DNA of 64,000 nt, from contig NW_002476433.1 in the NCBI RefSeq assembly GCF_000189635.1, forward strand, positions 248,001 to 312,000. Reading direction: 5' to 3'. Source of the stretch: Tetrahymena thermophila SB210 (taxonomy: Eukaryota > Ciliophora > Oligohymenophorea > Hymenostomatida > Tetrahymenidae). Positions 36,624 to 48,154 of this stretch are shown piece by piece. Both the position numbers and the translations under genes were made by a program. The stretch's first letter is position 1. Every line of letters starts with the position of its first letter. The notes below the pieces were generated by a model. That model did not search any database and was not told the origin of the DNA. It saw only the letters and a list, made by a program, of their open reading frames with translations.

Positions 36624-38189
36624 ATGCATCTAATAAAAAAAATAATTATCTTTGTTTGCTGCTTGAAGCTTGGATTTTATTAGTTAGAGAACTCATTTTT
36701 CATAAATTAGTTTCAGAATATAGCTTTAAGTCCATCTGAAATATAAGATAATATTTATTATTCTCAGATTTTTAACAAATTTAGCTCAAGCAATTAATTT
36801 TCATCTATCTATTCACTCATTCAACCAAATGATGTTTTTTATGAGCTTATCATAGACTCCTAGCATACATATTTTGCTTATCTATTAGTGAAGGATAATA
36901 ATGACAAAATTTAACTCTTTAAGTTTAAAAGCTTCATGTAGTACTATTACTTAAATCATACAAGCTCCAATTTTAAAGAGAAACTTGTATTTGAAAGAAT
37001 AAAAGATAATAAATATTTAAGTATAACAGACGATGTCTAAGAAGAATCATTTTAGCTAAAATAGATAAAAATAAACCATAAAAATTATTGCCCCTTTTAG
37101 TGCTTCAATAATGGCTCATGTGGAAACAACAATATATGCAAATGCAAGAATGAATACCAAGCTGAATTTTTTTGCTATTTTCAACTTAAGAATAAATTTA
37201 TAAAAATGAATGAAATTCTCTTTATTTCTGACTAACAAAATAAAAATTTAGAGGAAGATTTTTAGAATTTAAAATAATTTATTCATCCTAAAAAAGAGAC
37301 CATATATTAGCTGCTACTATTAAACTCTGAAAATATAGATAATAATGAATTAGTGAACATCAATTTAGAGCAATCATAATTTTTCATTCAATTTCATTAT
37401 AAGAAAAAGTAAAATTATAATAATAATAAAAGCATTATAGTCTTTAATGAAAATTATTTTGAACAAACATTTCTTACTGAGGAAGATATGGGTAATGGGA
37501 TTTATTAATCAAATTATAAAGCAAATATTAGGAATATCATGTTGAAAAAATAAGAAAAACTCATATTACCGTAAGTTCTCGTTTAAAAAATCCGAACGAA
37601 ATCCGAGAAATGATAGATTTTTGAAATTGAAATTCACTTCTCGGATTTCGGATTTGGCATCATCCGAGGAACGAGGAAACGGGATATTACGGTAGTAGCT
37701 ATTTTTTCTTTTGATCAAGATATCATCAATTTAAAAGTAGCTCTGAAAATTTAATAAGATGAAGTTTTAAACACCAAATAATCATGGCATAATTTTTTAC
37801 TCTTCTTTTTTAGTTTTTTGCTTATTATTTATAAATTTATTAAATACTGTCAAGAAAAATTTTAATAAAATTTAAACAATAATTTACAATAAAACTAATC
37901 TATATAGTCAGGAAATCGTTAATAAATAAAGGCATTATAAGAAGAGGCTTTAGATATTCTAATATAAAATTAATTTTAAAGCTGTAAAGCTATTGAAATG
38001 GTAGAGACTTAACAAAATTAATAAGAGTGCTCAATTTGCCTAGAGTAATACTAGACATAAGATGAAGTTTATAAATTATAATGCGGTCATATTTTCCATA
38101 AAAACTGCATAAATCTCTGGTTAAAAAAGAAAAATTATTGCCCAATAGACAGAATAAAAATATTGGATCGTAATTAAATAGTTGCTTGA
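36624..38189 (+). pseudogene. EGF-TM-RING E3 ligase copy B, interrupted by a 126-bp insertion
   Basis: Paralogue of the gene at 31622: ATG 36624, signal peptide MHLIKKIIIFVCCLKL, EGF-like CPFQCFNNGSCGNNNICKC, membrane segment (FLLFFFSFLLIIYKFIKYC), RING CSICLE...LQCGHIFHKNC...YCPIDR, TGA 38187-38189. The frame is intact apart from 37569-37694, where a palindromic element has inserted at a TA dinucleotide and brings in an in-frame TGA. Removing 37569-37694 restores exactly the sequence of copy A at that point and the reading frame, so the gene could be functional only if the element is eliminated from the DNA. Splicing it as the apparent GTAAGT...GGTAG intron would shift the frame. It keeps about 24 nt (NTKQSWHN region) that copy A lacks. 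Confidence 0.7.
37567..37694. mobile_element. TA-bounded palindromic insertion (126 bp)
   Basis: Present in ligase copy B and absent from copy A. Left boundary catatTA-CCGTAAG, right boundary TTACGG-TA-gtagc: 8-bp terminal inverted repeats TACCGTAA/TTACGGTA including a TA duplication. Inside are long inverted arms: AAATCCGAACGAAATCCGAG on the left against TTCTCGGATTTCGGATTT on the right, so the DNA or RNA can fold into a hairpin. It is visibly richer in G+C than its surroundings. It has the structure of a Tc1/mariner-type MITE or a ciliate TA-type internal eliminated sequence; the sequence alone does not decide. Confidence 0.8.
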
Positions 38190-38335
38190 AGTTGAATTTA
38201 TTCACTTTAAAAAATAAATTTATATAAATAAAAAGCTTTAATTAAATCTATTTTAATCAAGCGTGAAATATTTTTGTACTACTAACAAAAAATATTTATA
38301 CATTCTCAAAATTTTCGCTAGTCTAAAATAAAATG

Positions 38336-39105
38336 GTTATATTTATAAGATTTGTTGCATATTTTCTAAAAAAATTGTTTATGCACAAGAAATTTCCATT
38401 TATTTTTTAAATATGTAATTTAGTAATTTTATAGATAAATTCAAGGGTTTTGTAAATAAAATTAAAAGAGATAATTGAATTAATTGTTAAATTTAGAAAA
38501 GAAACTTATAATTAGATATTTAACTAAATGTAAACAATAAATAAAAAATTAGATTACTTCATTAAATCTTTGACTAAATATTTATTATTATTTTTGTTTA
38601 TTCAGGTTCGAAACCTATTTAGATACCTTTTTTTATGATTCTAAATTTTCTTTAAATTTATAAGAGATAATATTTATTATTCTACTAAATAGATATTTCC
38701 TAAAAGAAAAATAATTATTCAAGAAAGAATAGCAATCATTTTATTTATATTTAATAAGGATAAATTAAATTTGATTTCTATATATTTTTAACACTTATTT
38801 AGTAAAGAAAATGATAAAAAATATTGGCAGAATTTAATAATGAATTTGTATAAAGATAGATATGTACATTTATAAAGTTATGAATAATATATAGAAAACT
38901 ATAACAAATTATTGATTGATTAATTAATTAATTAAATTTTTGATAAGTAGAACCTTTATTAGTTCTAAATTATGTTTGTTTTTAATTATTAGTTAATAAA
39001 ATAAAAGATATTGAAATTTTAATTAAAAGGAAGGTAGGTAGGTAGGGAGGTAGGTGTTCAAATAAATAAATAAATGATAATCAATGATCTAGTTTGTTTT
39101 TTCTT
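38336..39105. other. Intergenic with a purine-rich microsatellite
   Basis: A+T-rich, with a short GGTA/GGGA repeat (aaggaaggtaggtaggtag and following, about 39027-39056) near the 3' end of the transporter gene. A ttcgaa-containing hairpin near 38605 (aggttcgaaacct) is not part of a tRNA. Confidence 0.5.
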
Positions 39106-40047
39106 TCACATAATTATACCAACGCTGCCTAATACTATGAGAGCAGCTCCAGCTATACTAGTGAAACTAACGCTGTTTTTTAAAACAAAGATATCTAATA
39201 GGAACGAGAGCACTACTTAAAAGTACTACATGGGAGATATTATTGAAGCTTTTTCTAAAGTGTAAGCTTTGGATATTAATAATTAACCAATAAATCCAAA
39301 AAATGATAGTAGAACATTTAGGTATAAAAATCTAAAGGTAAAAATAAATGGTCTTTCGGCATCATTAAGTATTAAAATAGCTGTAAAAAATGCACTGATA
39401 AAGTAGTTATATTGCATGTGCATAGCTCCATTGCATTTTAGTTGATGGGAAAGCTTTCTGACAACAATCGATACTAGAGAAACAAATAGACTACCAACGA
39501 GACCAAATATAGTTCCTAATAATTAATTTTAAGCTTCGCTATGAGAATTTGAAGATTCTCCAAAAATAGATGCTGGTCTGCTAACTAGCACAATGCCAAT
39601 AAACGAGATAAGGCAGAATCCTAGAGCCTTTTTGGAAAGATGTTCACCCAAAAAAAAGAAAGCTAAGAAATTAGTCCAAATAGGATTAGTGTTGACCATA
39701 ACTACTCCATCAGATACGCTCATAAGAGTTAAGCAAGTGAAAACGCAAGTCATTGCCAAGCCTCCTAATATTCCTCTAATCGATAGGAGCCTGAAAGTAG
39801 AGGGTTTTTCTGCATATGTTGGTATTTTATTGATATGGCAAAATGCAGCATTAAAGACAAAGCCCGTTATCATTCTCATATTAACAATTTACAAAGAAGA
39901 ATATTCTCCTTTAAGCATAGATACACAGCAAAACATTGCTGTAAAAAAGAATTAGCTGACTATTGCATAAATTATAGCCATTCTTTTTTAGTTCTATTCC
40001 TCATAAAACTAAAGAGTTTAACTGCACCTTAAAAATAGTTTTTCCAT
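39106..40047 (-). CDS. EamA-family (drug/metabolite transporter superfamily) permease, 313 aa
   Basis: Single exon from ATG 40047 to TGA 39106-39108. It is an integral membrane protein with about ten hydrophobic segments in two EamA halves. Typical signatures: RGILGGLAMTCVFTCLTLMS followed by DGVVMVNTNPIWTNFLAFFF and LGEHLSKKALGFCLISFIGI in the first half; ISKAYTLEKASIISPMQYFQ and SIAGAALIVLGSVGIIM in the second. The repeated pattern of 'LxxxxAxxxSPM...FFLGE' and a closing 'GxxLIxxG' is the EamA hallmark, closest in style to SLC35G-type eukaryotic members. The substrate cannot be predicted. Length is normal for the family (about 300). Overlapping plus-strand frames are shadows. Confidence 0.88.
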
Positions 40048-41377
40048 TTTAATTTAGCTATATATTGAGAGTAACTACCTTATTTAAATAAAAATTTTGT
40101 ATCTTTACAAGCAAATTTAAATATTAAATATTTGAGTTTTTATTTGGTTTTTATTAGAGTTTCGATTTAATTATTTTTGTTTAGATTTATATTTTATTTT
40201 GGAATCTATGTGATAACTTTTATTCAACCTGCTTAACAAATTAATCCATACGAAAGATATAGATAAATTAAAAAGAAATTTCCTAATACTTTTTTTGATA
40301 TACTAATTTTTTATTTAATTGATTGTGTTTATGAGGTACAAATTAATTAATATTTGGTTATTGATTTAAATTAAGTAAGGAATAATTCTAGAAAAAATCT
40401 AAACAACCAATAAAATATATAGTTAGGTATTTTAAACATAGTTTTAATAATTATGATAGAATTTTCAACTTTAAGAATTAAAATTATATTTAGTTTTGCT
40501 CATTTGACTCTAAAAATTTTCATTCAATTTTTATAAATAAAAATTAGAGATAAATTACCTGAATCAGCTAAGCTATATTAAAACTACATTCTGAAAGCAA
40601 TACAAAAGTGCTCTGCAAAAAATAATTTAAGGATAATACTAAATATTAGAAAATACAAATTAATAAATCAAGAATTTTGCTTAAAAATAAACAACTGTTG
40701 TATTATAAGTAAACCTTTCATCTTTTCAACAATTTTAAGAATAATAGATAAAATTTTCAACCAACCAATTTGTGTAATCATATTGTCTTTTTTATAAAAA
40801 TAATTATTATTAAAATAGAAAAATCAATAGACAGCTCTAGAATAGAAAAATAAATTGATTAAATTTTATGAAAATTTCATATGACAATATCTAGAAAGTA
40901 CAGCGTCAATTAATTCAGTAAAGCTCTAATTATTGCATATTTACTTAGTAACTATTTGCATTTTTTACCAATCTATTAGATTTATTTTTATTGATAAGAT
41001 GATGGACTTTCTAACCAAAAAGAATAAATGTTATTTAATTATTCATAATAATTTTTTAATATTATTTATGATCTAATATTTTTCTCTCAACCTTATCTAA
41101 AAAATTAATATTAAATATTTTATTTTTTATTAAATTCTTGTAATTAATTGTATGGTCTGTCTATAAATAATGAATGAATAATTGAATGATTGATTGATAT
41201 TTTAAATAATTTTGTATAAAAAATATTTAACAAAAAAATTTTAAAAATTCATAAAAAAATTATTTTAATTAATTTAATTATATTAAATTTATTTAAAGAT
41301 TCTAATAAGAATGTTGTCCGTCTTAAGATTTTAGAAATTGTTAATTAAAGGATTATTTTTAGCACAAACAGTAATAG
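40048..41377. other. Intergenic, no gene seen
   Basis: A+T-rich upstream flank of the transporter gene extending to the MITE-like element. No motif recognised. Confidence 0.5.
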
Positions 41378-41570
41378 CTTGATAGAGATTATGAATTCCA
41401 CGGTCTTTTTGTGTACACCTCTGGGGGGGAAAATTTAAAAAAAATTAAATTATGAAATATTTCTAAAAAAATTAAATATGGATCTAAATTTTAAAAAATA
41501 TTCCTAATTTCCTATTTTACCCTCCCAGGGTGTACACAAAAATACCCCGGAATTCATAATCTCTCTTGAT
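41378..41570. mobile_element. MITE-like element, 181 bp, with 6-bp target-site duplication
   Basis: The element spans 41384-41564 and is flanked by perfect direct repeats CTTGAT (41378-41383 and 41565-41570). Its ends are imperfect inverted repeats of about 40 bp beginning AGAGATTATGAATTCC, then TTTTTGTGTACACC and a G-run (about 41425) matched by CCCTCCCAGGG (about 41520) on the other side. The core is A+T-rich and non-coding. Terminal inverted repeats, target duplication, small size and no coding capacity define a non-autonomous DNA transposon; the family is unknown to me. Confidence 0.85.
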
Positions 41571-42375
41571 TGATAAAATGTAACCTATTTACGAAAAAAT
41601 GAGATCTTATCAATTTAAAATATGAAATGAGTAACTAAATTAATAAGTTTAGTGAATTAAAAACAATCTAAATGGAAGTATTTAGATCAGGAGATATCCA
41701 AAAGAAATATCCCAAATTTATTTAACAAGGCTAAGTAATAAATAAGAATTAATTAAATGAATAATTTTTACAAGTCATTTTGATTATTTATCTGATATGA
41801 TAAATATATTAATTAAACAAATAGATTACGGATAAAGATATACTTAATTAATGAACTACTTTTAGATTTGATAATTAGATATATTTTATAGATTATTTAG
41901 AATTATATTTATCAAGTCTATTATAAAATTAGAAAATAAATTAAACTATCTAAATATTTTATAAATTTTATTAGCATTTTGTAATTTATTTTATTTTTTT
42001 TAAGAGATGGATAAATGATCAGTTTTCAATAAAAATACATAATTTTTTACTTATTTGATAAAAAATGTTTAAAACCAAAAATATCTAAGAAATACTTTAT
42101 TAGAAAATAATAATAACATAATTTCAAAAATATGTTTTTTCTCTAAATTAAAATACATTGTAAATTTTTAATAGTTTTACATTAAATTAACCGAATTAAA
42201 AGGAAATGAATTACCTTTATAAAATATTTATATTTAAAATAGTCTAAATAATTGATGTCTTAAATATATGATTATTCTTTATTAAAATGAACTTGATTTG
42301 ATATTTTTCTTTGTTTTTAATTTTTATTTTTTTATTTCTTATTTCATATTTTTTGTATTTTATTTAATATTTCAT

Positions 42376-42406
<31 letters not shown>

Positions 42407-43770
42407 TTTTATTTTATTTATTTTTACTTTTTTATATTTAATTTATATTTGTTTAATTCTTTTATAATTTTATTCTTTTTCTTTTTTTAAGGCGAGAGGA
42501 TGTTAAAGCTGAATCTGTTTGTGCATAAGCAAATGTGTGTGTGTGAGAGAGCTTCTTTTTGGGTTTTCTAGCTAGCTTTTAAAAAATACTTTTTATATAT
42601 TTGGTGAATTTGGAAATAAGAATTTCTGCGCTTATCATCTTATTTTTATTTTTGAAAAATCCATAGCAGATTAGAAGAATCTAATTAGCTAATATCTTTA
42701 ATTATTTTGGAATAATCCTCAATTATCTTTAATGTATCAAAAACTTCGGGCTATGAAAATCATGTTGATCCCAATTAATATCGTGGTTTTAAAAATTTGT
42801 AATAGATTATGAGGATTTTTTATTTTTTGTTAATTTTTAAGATGATAAACATGTTGAGAAATTAGTTTTTTTTATTTGAGTCTCTTTTTTTTATATTTTT
42901 CGTATTTGTATTTAATTAAATAATTATAAGCAATTTTATTTAAATTTTTTACAAAATCAATAAATAAATCAAGTATCTTTTTAATCAAATTTTCAAACAC
43001 AAAAAAAATTAATTCCCCAAATAAAAAAACACTTTGCCTTAATTGTCTTAATTAGCAAAAATAAAGAAATCAAAATAAATCTTGTTTATTTTGTATTATT
43101 TTGATTAAAAGATAATTGATATGCCTAAAGTAATTACTTTTTTAATATTTCCTTTAATATTAATCAAAAATTAAATTAATTAGAATGAATAATTTTCATT
43201 TTAACATCTTTGAACAACTTAGACCAGAAGATTATTTTTTTAAAATTATCATTTTTGAATTACTCTTATTAGATATATTAAAGTTAAATTAAAAATAAGT
43301 TTTGGTTGATAACATATAAATAAAATATCTTTTAATAATTTTTATCCTATTATAAAAATACATTTTCAAATTTTTCTAGTTTTTTTTTGTAAATTATTAA
43401 TTTTTTTCTTTTTAAAATTTATACTAGAATAAAAAATTTACTTTTAAGTATTCTCTGAAATTTATTTTTAATAAAATTTACAAAAAATAAATTTTAAATT
43501 TATTCAATAAAAATATAATTTGTTCATTTTAAATCAATACAACCAACTTATTTATTAAAAATATTGAGAAATATTTTTTAAGAATAGAAAAATTAGTTTA
43601 AAAGTTCAATTTTACAGTGCTTATCAATAAATTAATTGAATTTTTTAAAAATTATATTTCAATTTTCAAATTAGCTTTTTTAGTGGGAAATTTGGATTTG
43701 AAAAAAAGGGAAAATCTTTGATTAAATTCAAAATTTTGAAAGATATCTTTTTTATAATTAATTAAAGTTG
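41571..43770. other. Intergenic with TTTA microsatellite and GT-rich patch
   Basis: Mostly A+T-rich. A (TTTA)n tract lies at about 42363-42420 inside a longer T-rich strand. At 42490-42560 a G-rich patch (ggcgagaggatg, then a short GT run followed by GA) stands out in composition; it has no clear frame or recognised RNA fold. Confidence 0.55.
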
Positions 43771-43779
43771 GAAACTGTT

Positions 43780-44360
43780 GGTAATTAAATTAGGGACCGT
43801 AAAACATAAGAAGAATTTGTTGTGGAATGGTTAAGTTTTTAAAGCCCCTATGACATTCTATAGATGCTCTTTATGAGGGAATATTCAAGTTTTTAATAAA
43901 CCAAAAAAGGAGTACACTTCTGTGATATTTTTACTAGCAACAAATTTAGTATCATAGATTAAAACTCCTTTTTACGAGTCAAGTTTTTAAATTACAAAAG
44001 AATATTTCTGACTAAAGAAAAATGGAACTAATTTCCAGCATCATAAAATATAGATGACACGGTAAGATGAATGAAATGCCTCCTGTATATGACTGATTTG
44101 CAATACTAATTTTTAATACCGGCTTAACGCATGAGAGTGAAATAAATCGACAGCCCCACGAGTTTTTTAAAACAAAAAAAAACAAGTATTGCAAAATCAT
44201 ATTATACTAGTGCAAAGTACATTCAGCTCACGCATATTCCACGATTGAGCAAAATTTTTCATGTTTCTAGACCCACTCTTTTTCCCTATATATAAATATT
44301 GTTTAATTAAAAGGTATACCGCCTTAGTGAGACTCACACTGCAGAAGAGCACAAAAAAAA
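43780..44360. other. G+C-richer noncoding island of unknown nature
   Basis: About 580 bp with clearly less A+T than the flanks but no protein-like frame: stops and composition argue against coding in all frames I followed. It contains an inverted repeat able to form a 10-bp stem (AAAAAGGAGT at about 43904-43913 with ACTCCTTTTT at 43964-43973), and three copies of (t/c)aagtttttaa near 43830, 43888 and 43981. A structural RNA, regulatory region or decayed element are all possible; I cannot assign it. Confidence 0.4.
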
Positions 44361-45799
44361 GAAAGAAAAAAACAAATAACATCAAATAAAAATAAAAATT
44401 AAGAAATAAAAAATTAAAAAACTTAACAGAAAACAAATCCATAAAATAAATAAACTAATGAGCAAAAAAAACACAAACAATCAATTAAAATTAACATATA
44501 AAATACATAAATACAAATAATTAAATAAACTAAAAGAATAAAGCAAAATAAAATAATTAATAAACGAAATTCATAAATGATTTAATGATATATACATAAT
44601 TAATTAATTTACTTTGATTTTGAAAGCCATTTTTTAAGATTTCATTTTGATTTCTTTTTTAATTCTGTTTAATTTCATTCATTTTACACTTAATTAAATA
44701 AAAGAAGATTTTCTTTTGTTTCATTATTTAAAAATTTTTTCAAATTTAAAAGAAAAGAAATAATAACAAAGAAAGTTAAAATATTGATTATAAAAAATAA
44801 TTAATGAAAAATATTCAAAATTAAATTATTTTTATCTGATAAATTTATTAAATATCATTTTATTTTTATACTTATAGTCTACTGTGTTAATTAGTTAATA
44901 TATTAAGTATTACATGCCTAATACATTTTTCAAAAAACTCATATTTTGCTCTATTAAAGTTTAAGATTAGGTACGCTAGCCAAAAATGAACTTATAAATT
45001 ACTACACAGCATACTAATAGCTAATATCAAATAATATATAAATAAGTATTATGGAAATTTGAAGCATAGATTATAATTAAATAACATCTTATATTAGTAT
45101 AATCATAAATTATGTTATATTACTCAAGAATATTAAAATCCTTTTTATATGTTTTATGATTCTATTAAAAAAAAAAATCCTATTTGTAAATGTTTTTTCT
45201 ACATAATAAACAATGTTTTATCTCAATTTTTTTATGGATAGCATATTTGCTCCAGCAGCTACATCATAAATTAAGCAAACAAACAAACAGAAAGCAATAT
45301 TAAAATTTATTTTGATAAATTATAAAAACAATTTGATATAAATTAATATAGGTTTAAATATAAATTTCAATAAATATTTAAATCCATCTCATATGTCATG
45401 ATAAAATCTACTTCTTTCTTTTTATCCTTAATAACTAATTTTAAAAATTATATATTGTTTGCTTTATTTCTCTTTAGTTTTTAAAAATATAACTAAGGTT
45501 AAAAACTTCCATAAAAGTTGATTAAAACAAAACCTCTTTCAGGTGAAAGATTTATTGAAATTAGGGAAAGAAAGAAATAAATAAATAGATTGAAAAGTTA
45601 TTTAAATTAACATTCGTTTTTAAATATATTTCTAAAAAATATAATAATTAAAAAATTGTAAATAATTTTGATAATCAAAAATAAAAGGCTAGGTGTAAAA
45701 AAATTGTATTGAAAAAAAAAGCATAACATTTAATTACTATGATAGTATATAATTTGAATAAGGTTACATTTAAATTAAATTAATTTAAATTTGAAAAAT
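44361..45799. other. Intergenic, no gene seen
   Basis: Very A+T-rich DNA upstream of the plus-strand LRR gene. Nothing recognised. Confidence 0.5.
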
Positions 45800-46900
45800 A
45801 TTTATTTCTAATTTAAAGATTAATGAAATTGATCGCTCTCAATTAAAATCAATAGGATTTGAGTTAAAGTAAGTTATTAATTTAATCTTGAATTTAAATA
45901 TGTAGTATTTATTAATGCTGAAGATTCAAGGGAATTGGAGATAAAGGTTGTAGTGAGATAGGAAAATGGATAGGAAGTTGTGAAGTTCTAACTGATTTAA
46001 AACTATAGCTTAAGTATTTTAAACAATAAAAATTTAATTATTTAAATAAATTAATTTTCTAATTATATTAAGAGATAATTAGATAGAAGCTGAGGGATTT
46101 AATAATTTGATTTAAGGTATTAAATAGGCTAATAATATAAATAATCTTTAGCTTCTACTTGCGTAAAATTTTGAATCAAATAATCTCTTTTTAAACTAAA
46201 ACCTTTATTTTAGTGAAAACTATGCTAAAATTAAAGGAACTTAATATTTATTTTAAGGGCTTACTGAATGCAAAAACTTGACAAGTTTAAATTTAGATCT
46301 TGAGTATTTTCTTAATTAATATTTAAATTTTTATTATCAACAATAGAATAAATAATTTATTAATTTTTATATTAATTTTCTTTATTCATTTTAGAACAAA
46401 TAGTATCAAAAAAAACGGATTATAGGTCATCTATCAATTTTTACCTTAAATCCCAAACCTAAAGCATCTTTAGATTAACTTAGAGTAATTTTTTATTTTA
46501 TTTTTTAATCTTATTTGATCAACGAATATTTATTTACAAGTAATAATGATATGGATTCTGCTTCTGCTTTAAGTTTATTTGATGCTATTAAAAATTGTAA
46601 GAATATGAGCAGTTTACACATAAATATAAGGTAAAATATATTAAAATTGTATTTTTGTTAATATAAAAGTTTTATATTTAGTGAAGCAGCTTTTTCTAAT
46701 CAAAAATATTAACCTTTGTGTTTAAAAATCAAAGAATGTTAGAGAATTAACACACTTATGCTTAAAACAAAGTAAAAATATTCATAAAAATTATATATAT
46801 CTTAAACTAATTAAATGAATAATTAGCGTTCAATATTTTATGGGAAAATCTAAATGCAACAAGAGCTTATTTAAAATGAAAAGATTGGTAAAATGTCAAT
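45800..46900 (+). CDS. Leucine-rich-repeat protein, one repeat per exon (ends uncertain)
   Basis: Series of small exons, each an LRR: SNLKINEIDRSQLKS then a GTAAGT donor near 45868; KGIGDKGCSEIGKWIGSCEV (about 45928-45990); EAEGFNNLIQGIKQANNINN (about 46085-46145); AKIKGTQYLFQGLTECKNL (about 46215-46285) followed by TSLNLDLE; NGLQVIYQFLPQIPNLKHL (about 46415-46480); DMDSASALSLFDAIKNCKN (about 46550-46610); and a last recognisable exon, CLKIKECQRINTLMLKTK (about 46715-46770). The intervening A+T-rich stretches have GT...AG ends, often with TTTTAG or CAATAG acceptors. Consensus and exon plan match the minus-strand gene at 3.1-6.4 kb. I could not place a convincing start ATG or the terminal TGA, so the gene may be a fragment. 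Confidence 0.6.
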
Positions 46901-48016
46901 TTTACTATTGAAAACCGAATAATTTAAAAATAATATGTTACTGCTGATATATCAAATTTTTTTTTCTAAGTTATTTATATTTTAATTTTTTATTTTTGTA
47001 ACTTACAAATTTATTTCTAATTAAAAAATAATTTAATTTTTTAGAATAAAATAAATCTAAAATTAAATTTGCTTCAAATTTTTATTGATTTATTTATTAA
47101 ATAATAAATTTTATGTTGGATTTAAATATTTTAAAATTGATTAAAGATTGTTAAATTTATTTCATCAAACCTTAATAAATAATATATTTCTACATTCTAA
47201 AAATTATTCTTTCATAAAATATTTTTTTGTAGTAATTATTGGATTTAGTGCAAATTTAACAAAAGTAAATTAGGTTAATGATTATCATGTTTTTCTTTAA
47301 AAGATTTATTAAAATTTCTGAAGAAAGACTCATTTTTCCGAAAATCCAAATATTCAATTAGATTTTCTTTACTGTGATCAGATATTTTTAAACAGACTAA
47401 TGTTTTTATATAATTTATTAGACTAGGAAATTAAAAAATAAACCTTCTTATAATAAATTTTGATCACTGAATTCATTTTAAAACATTTATATTTATATTA
47501 AGTTAAATTAATTAATATAATAATGTAATACAAAATAAAATAATATTTAAGCAAAAGTAAAGTAGTGTTGAAGAATTTGATTTTCATTTATGTATAATTA
47601 ATATATAAAATAAAGTCATAAAAAATAAAAAAGTTATTAAGTAACTTCAATTAATTAGAAAGTAAAAGTAAAATAATTAGTAAGTGATGGATGAATTCGA
47701 TTTTCAAGGTAAGTATAACTATTTGTAAAAATTTTTTTAATTGATTAGATATTTATATAAATTTATTTTTACATACAAAAAATAGAATTTATTTTCATAT
47801 ATTTTTCCTATTTTATTTAATTTAGAATAAAGGCCAAAATAGGTTTATTTCATTAAAATTTTTATATAATTAAAATTCAGAATGAATCTCTTTAGATATT
47901 TCCTTAACTAAATTGAAATTCAAAGTAGTTTGTTTTATTAATTATTTTTTTAACAATAATGGATGCAAGAAATTTTATTTTTTATTCTTAAATTTGTTAT
48001 TTGAAGTCATTCTTTA
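46901..48016. other. Intergenic; possible isolated mini-exon
   Basis: A+T-rich. At 47687 ATGGATGAATTCGATTTTCAAG is followed directly by GTAAGT, which looks like a short first exon (MDEFDFQ), but I find no downstream plus-strand exons; the region to the right is occupied by the minus-strand kinase gene. Confidence 0.4.
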
Positions 48017-48154
48017 TTTAATTTAAAATCATCATTGGAAGTTTGGTGAACTATTGATCATATTATTGTATTCAAAATCTAAAAATTTAATTTAAAATCA
48101 TCATTGGAAGTTTGGTGAACTATTGATCATATTATTGTATTCAAAATCTAAAAA
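48017..48154. repeat. Perfect 69-bp tandem duplication at the kinase gene 3' end
   Basis: 48017-48085 and 48086-48154 are identical as read. On the minus strand the upstream copy (48154-48086) encodes the last 17 residues of the histidine kinase, ending NSSPNFQ, and its TGA; the second copy lies in the 3' flank and repeats the same codons and stop. Confidence 0.9.

Larger units (their letters stand above)
33502..38335 (+). repeat. Segmental duplication, unit B (about 4.8 kb)
   Basis: Second copy of unit A in direct orientation. It begins at the same intronic point of the helicase and ends at tttcgctagtctaaaat near 38335. It has extra sequence relative to unit A near 36300-36470 and at 37569-37694, and a shorter RING relic. 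Confidence 0.85.

Noticed and set aside
37571..37695. Reading the 126-bp insertion as a GTAAGT...GGTAG intron
   Set aside because: Removal of 125 or 128 nt at the available AG sites shifts the frame and meets TGA soon after, whereas TA-to-TA removal restores the copy A sequence exactly.
38595..38625. ttcgaa hairpin resembling a tRNA T-arm
   Set aside because: No acceptor stem, D-arm or anticodon arm at the required distances upstream.
39593..39955. Plus-strand 120-codon frame
   Set aside because: Antisense shadow of the EamA transporter, whose paralogous motifs and ten hydrophobic segments lie on the minus strand.
44045..44100. Possible box C/D snoRNA (agatgaa ... ctga)
   Set aside because: The C and D boxes are weak, no terminal stem or guide pairing could be shown, and such short motifs are common by chance.
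44012..44442. Two minus-strand frames of 62 and 81 codons
   Set aside because: The second is a Phe/Leu shadow of an A-rich strand; neither shows a motif, and the region fits noncoding better.
47687..47715. Isolated first exon MDEFDFQ followed by GTAAGT
   Set aside because: No compatible plus-strand exon downstream; the neighbouring DNA is the 3' end of the minus-strand kinase.
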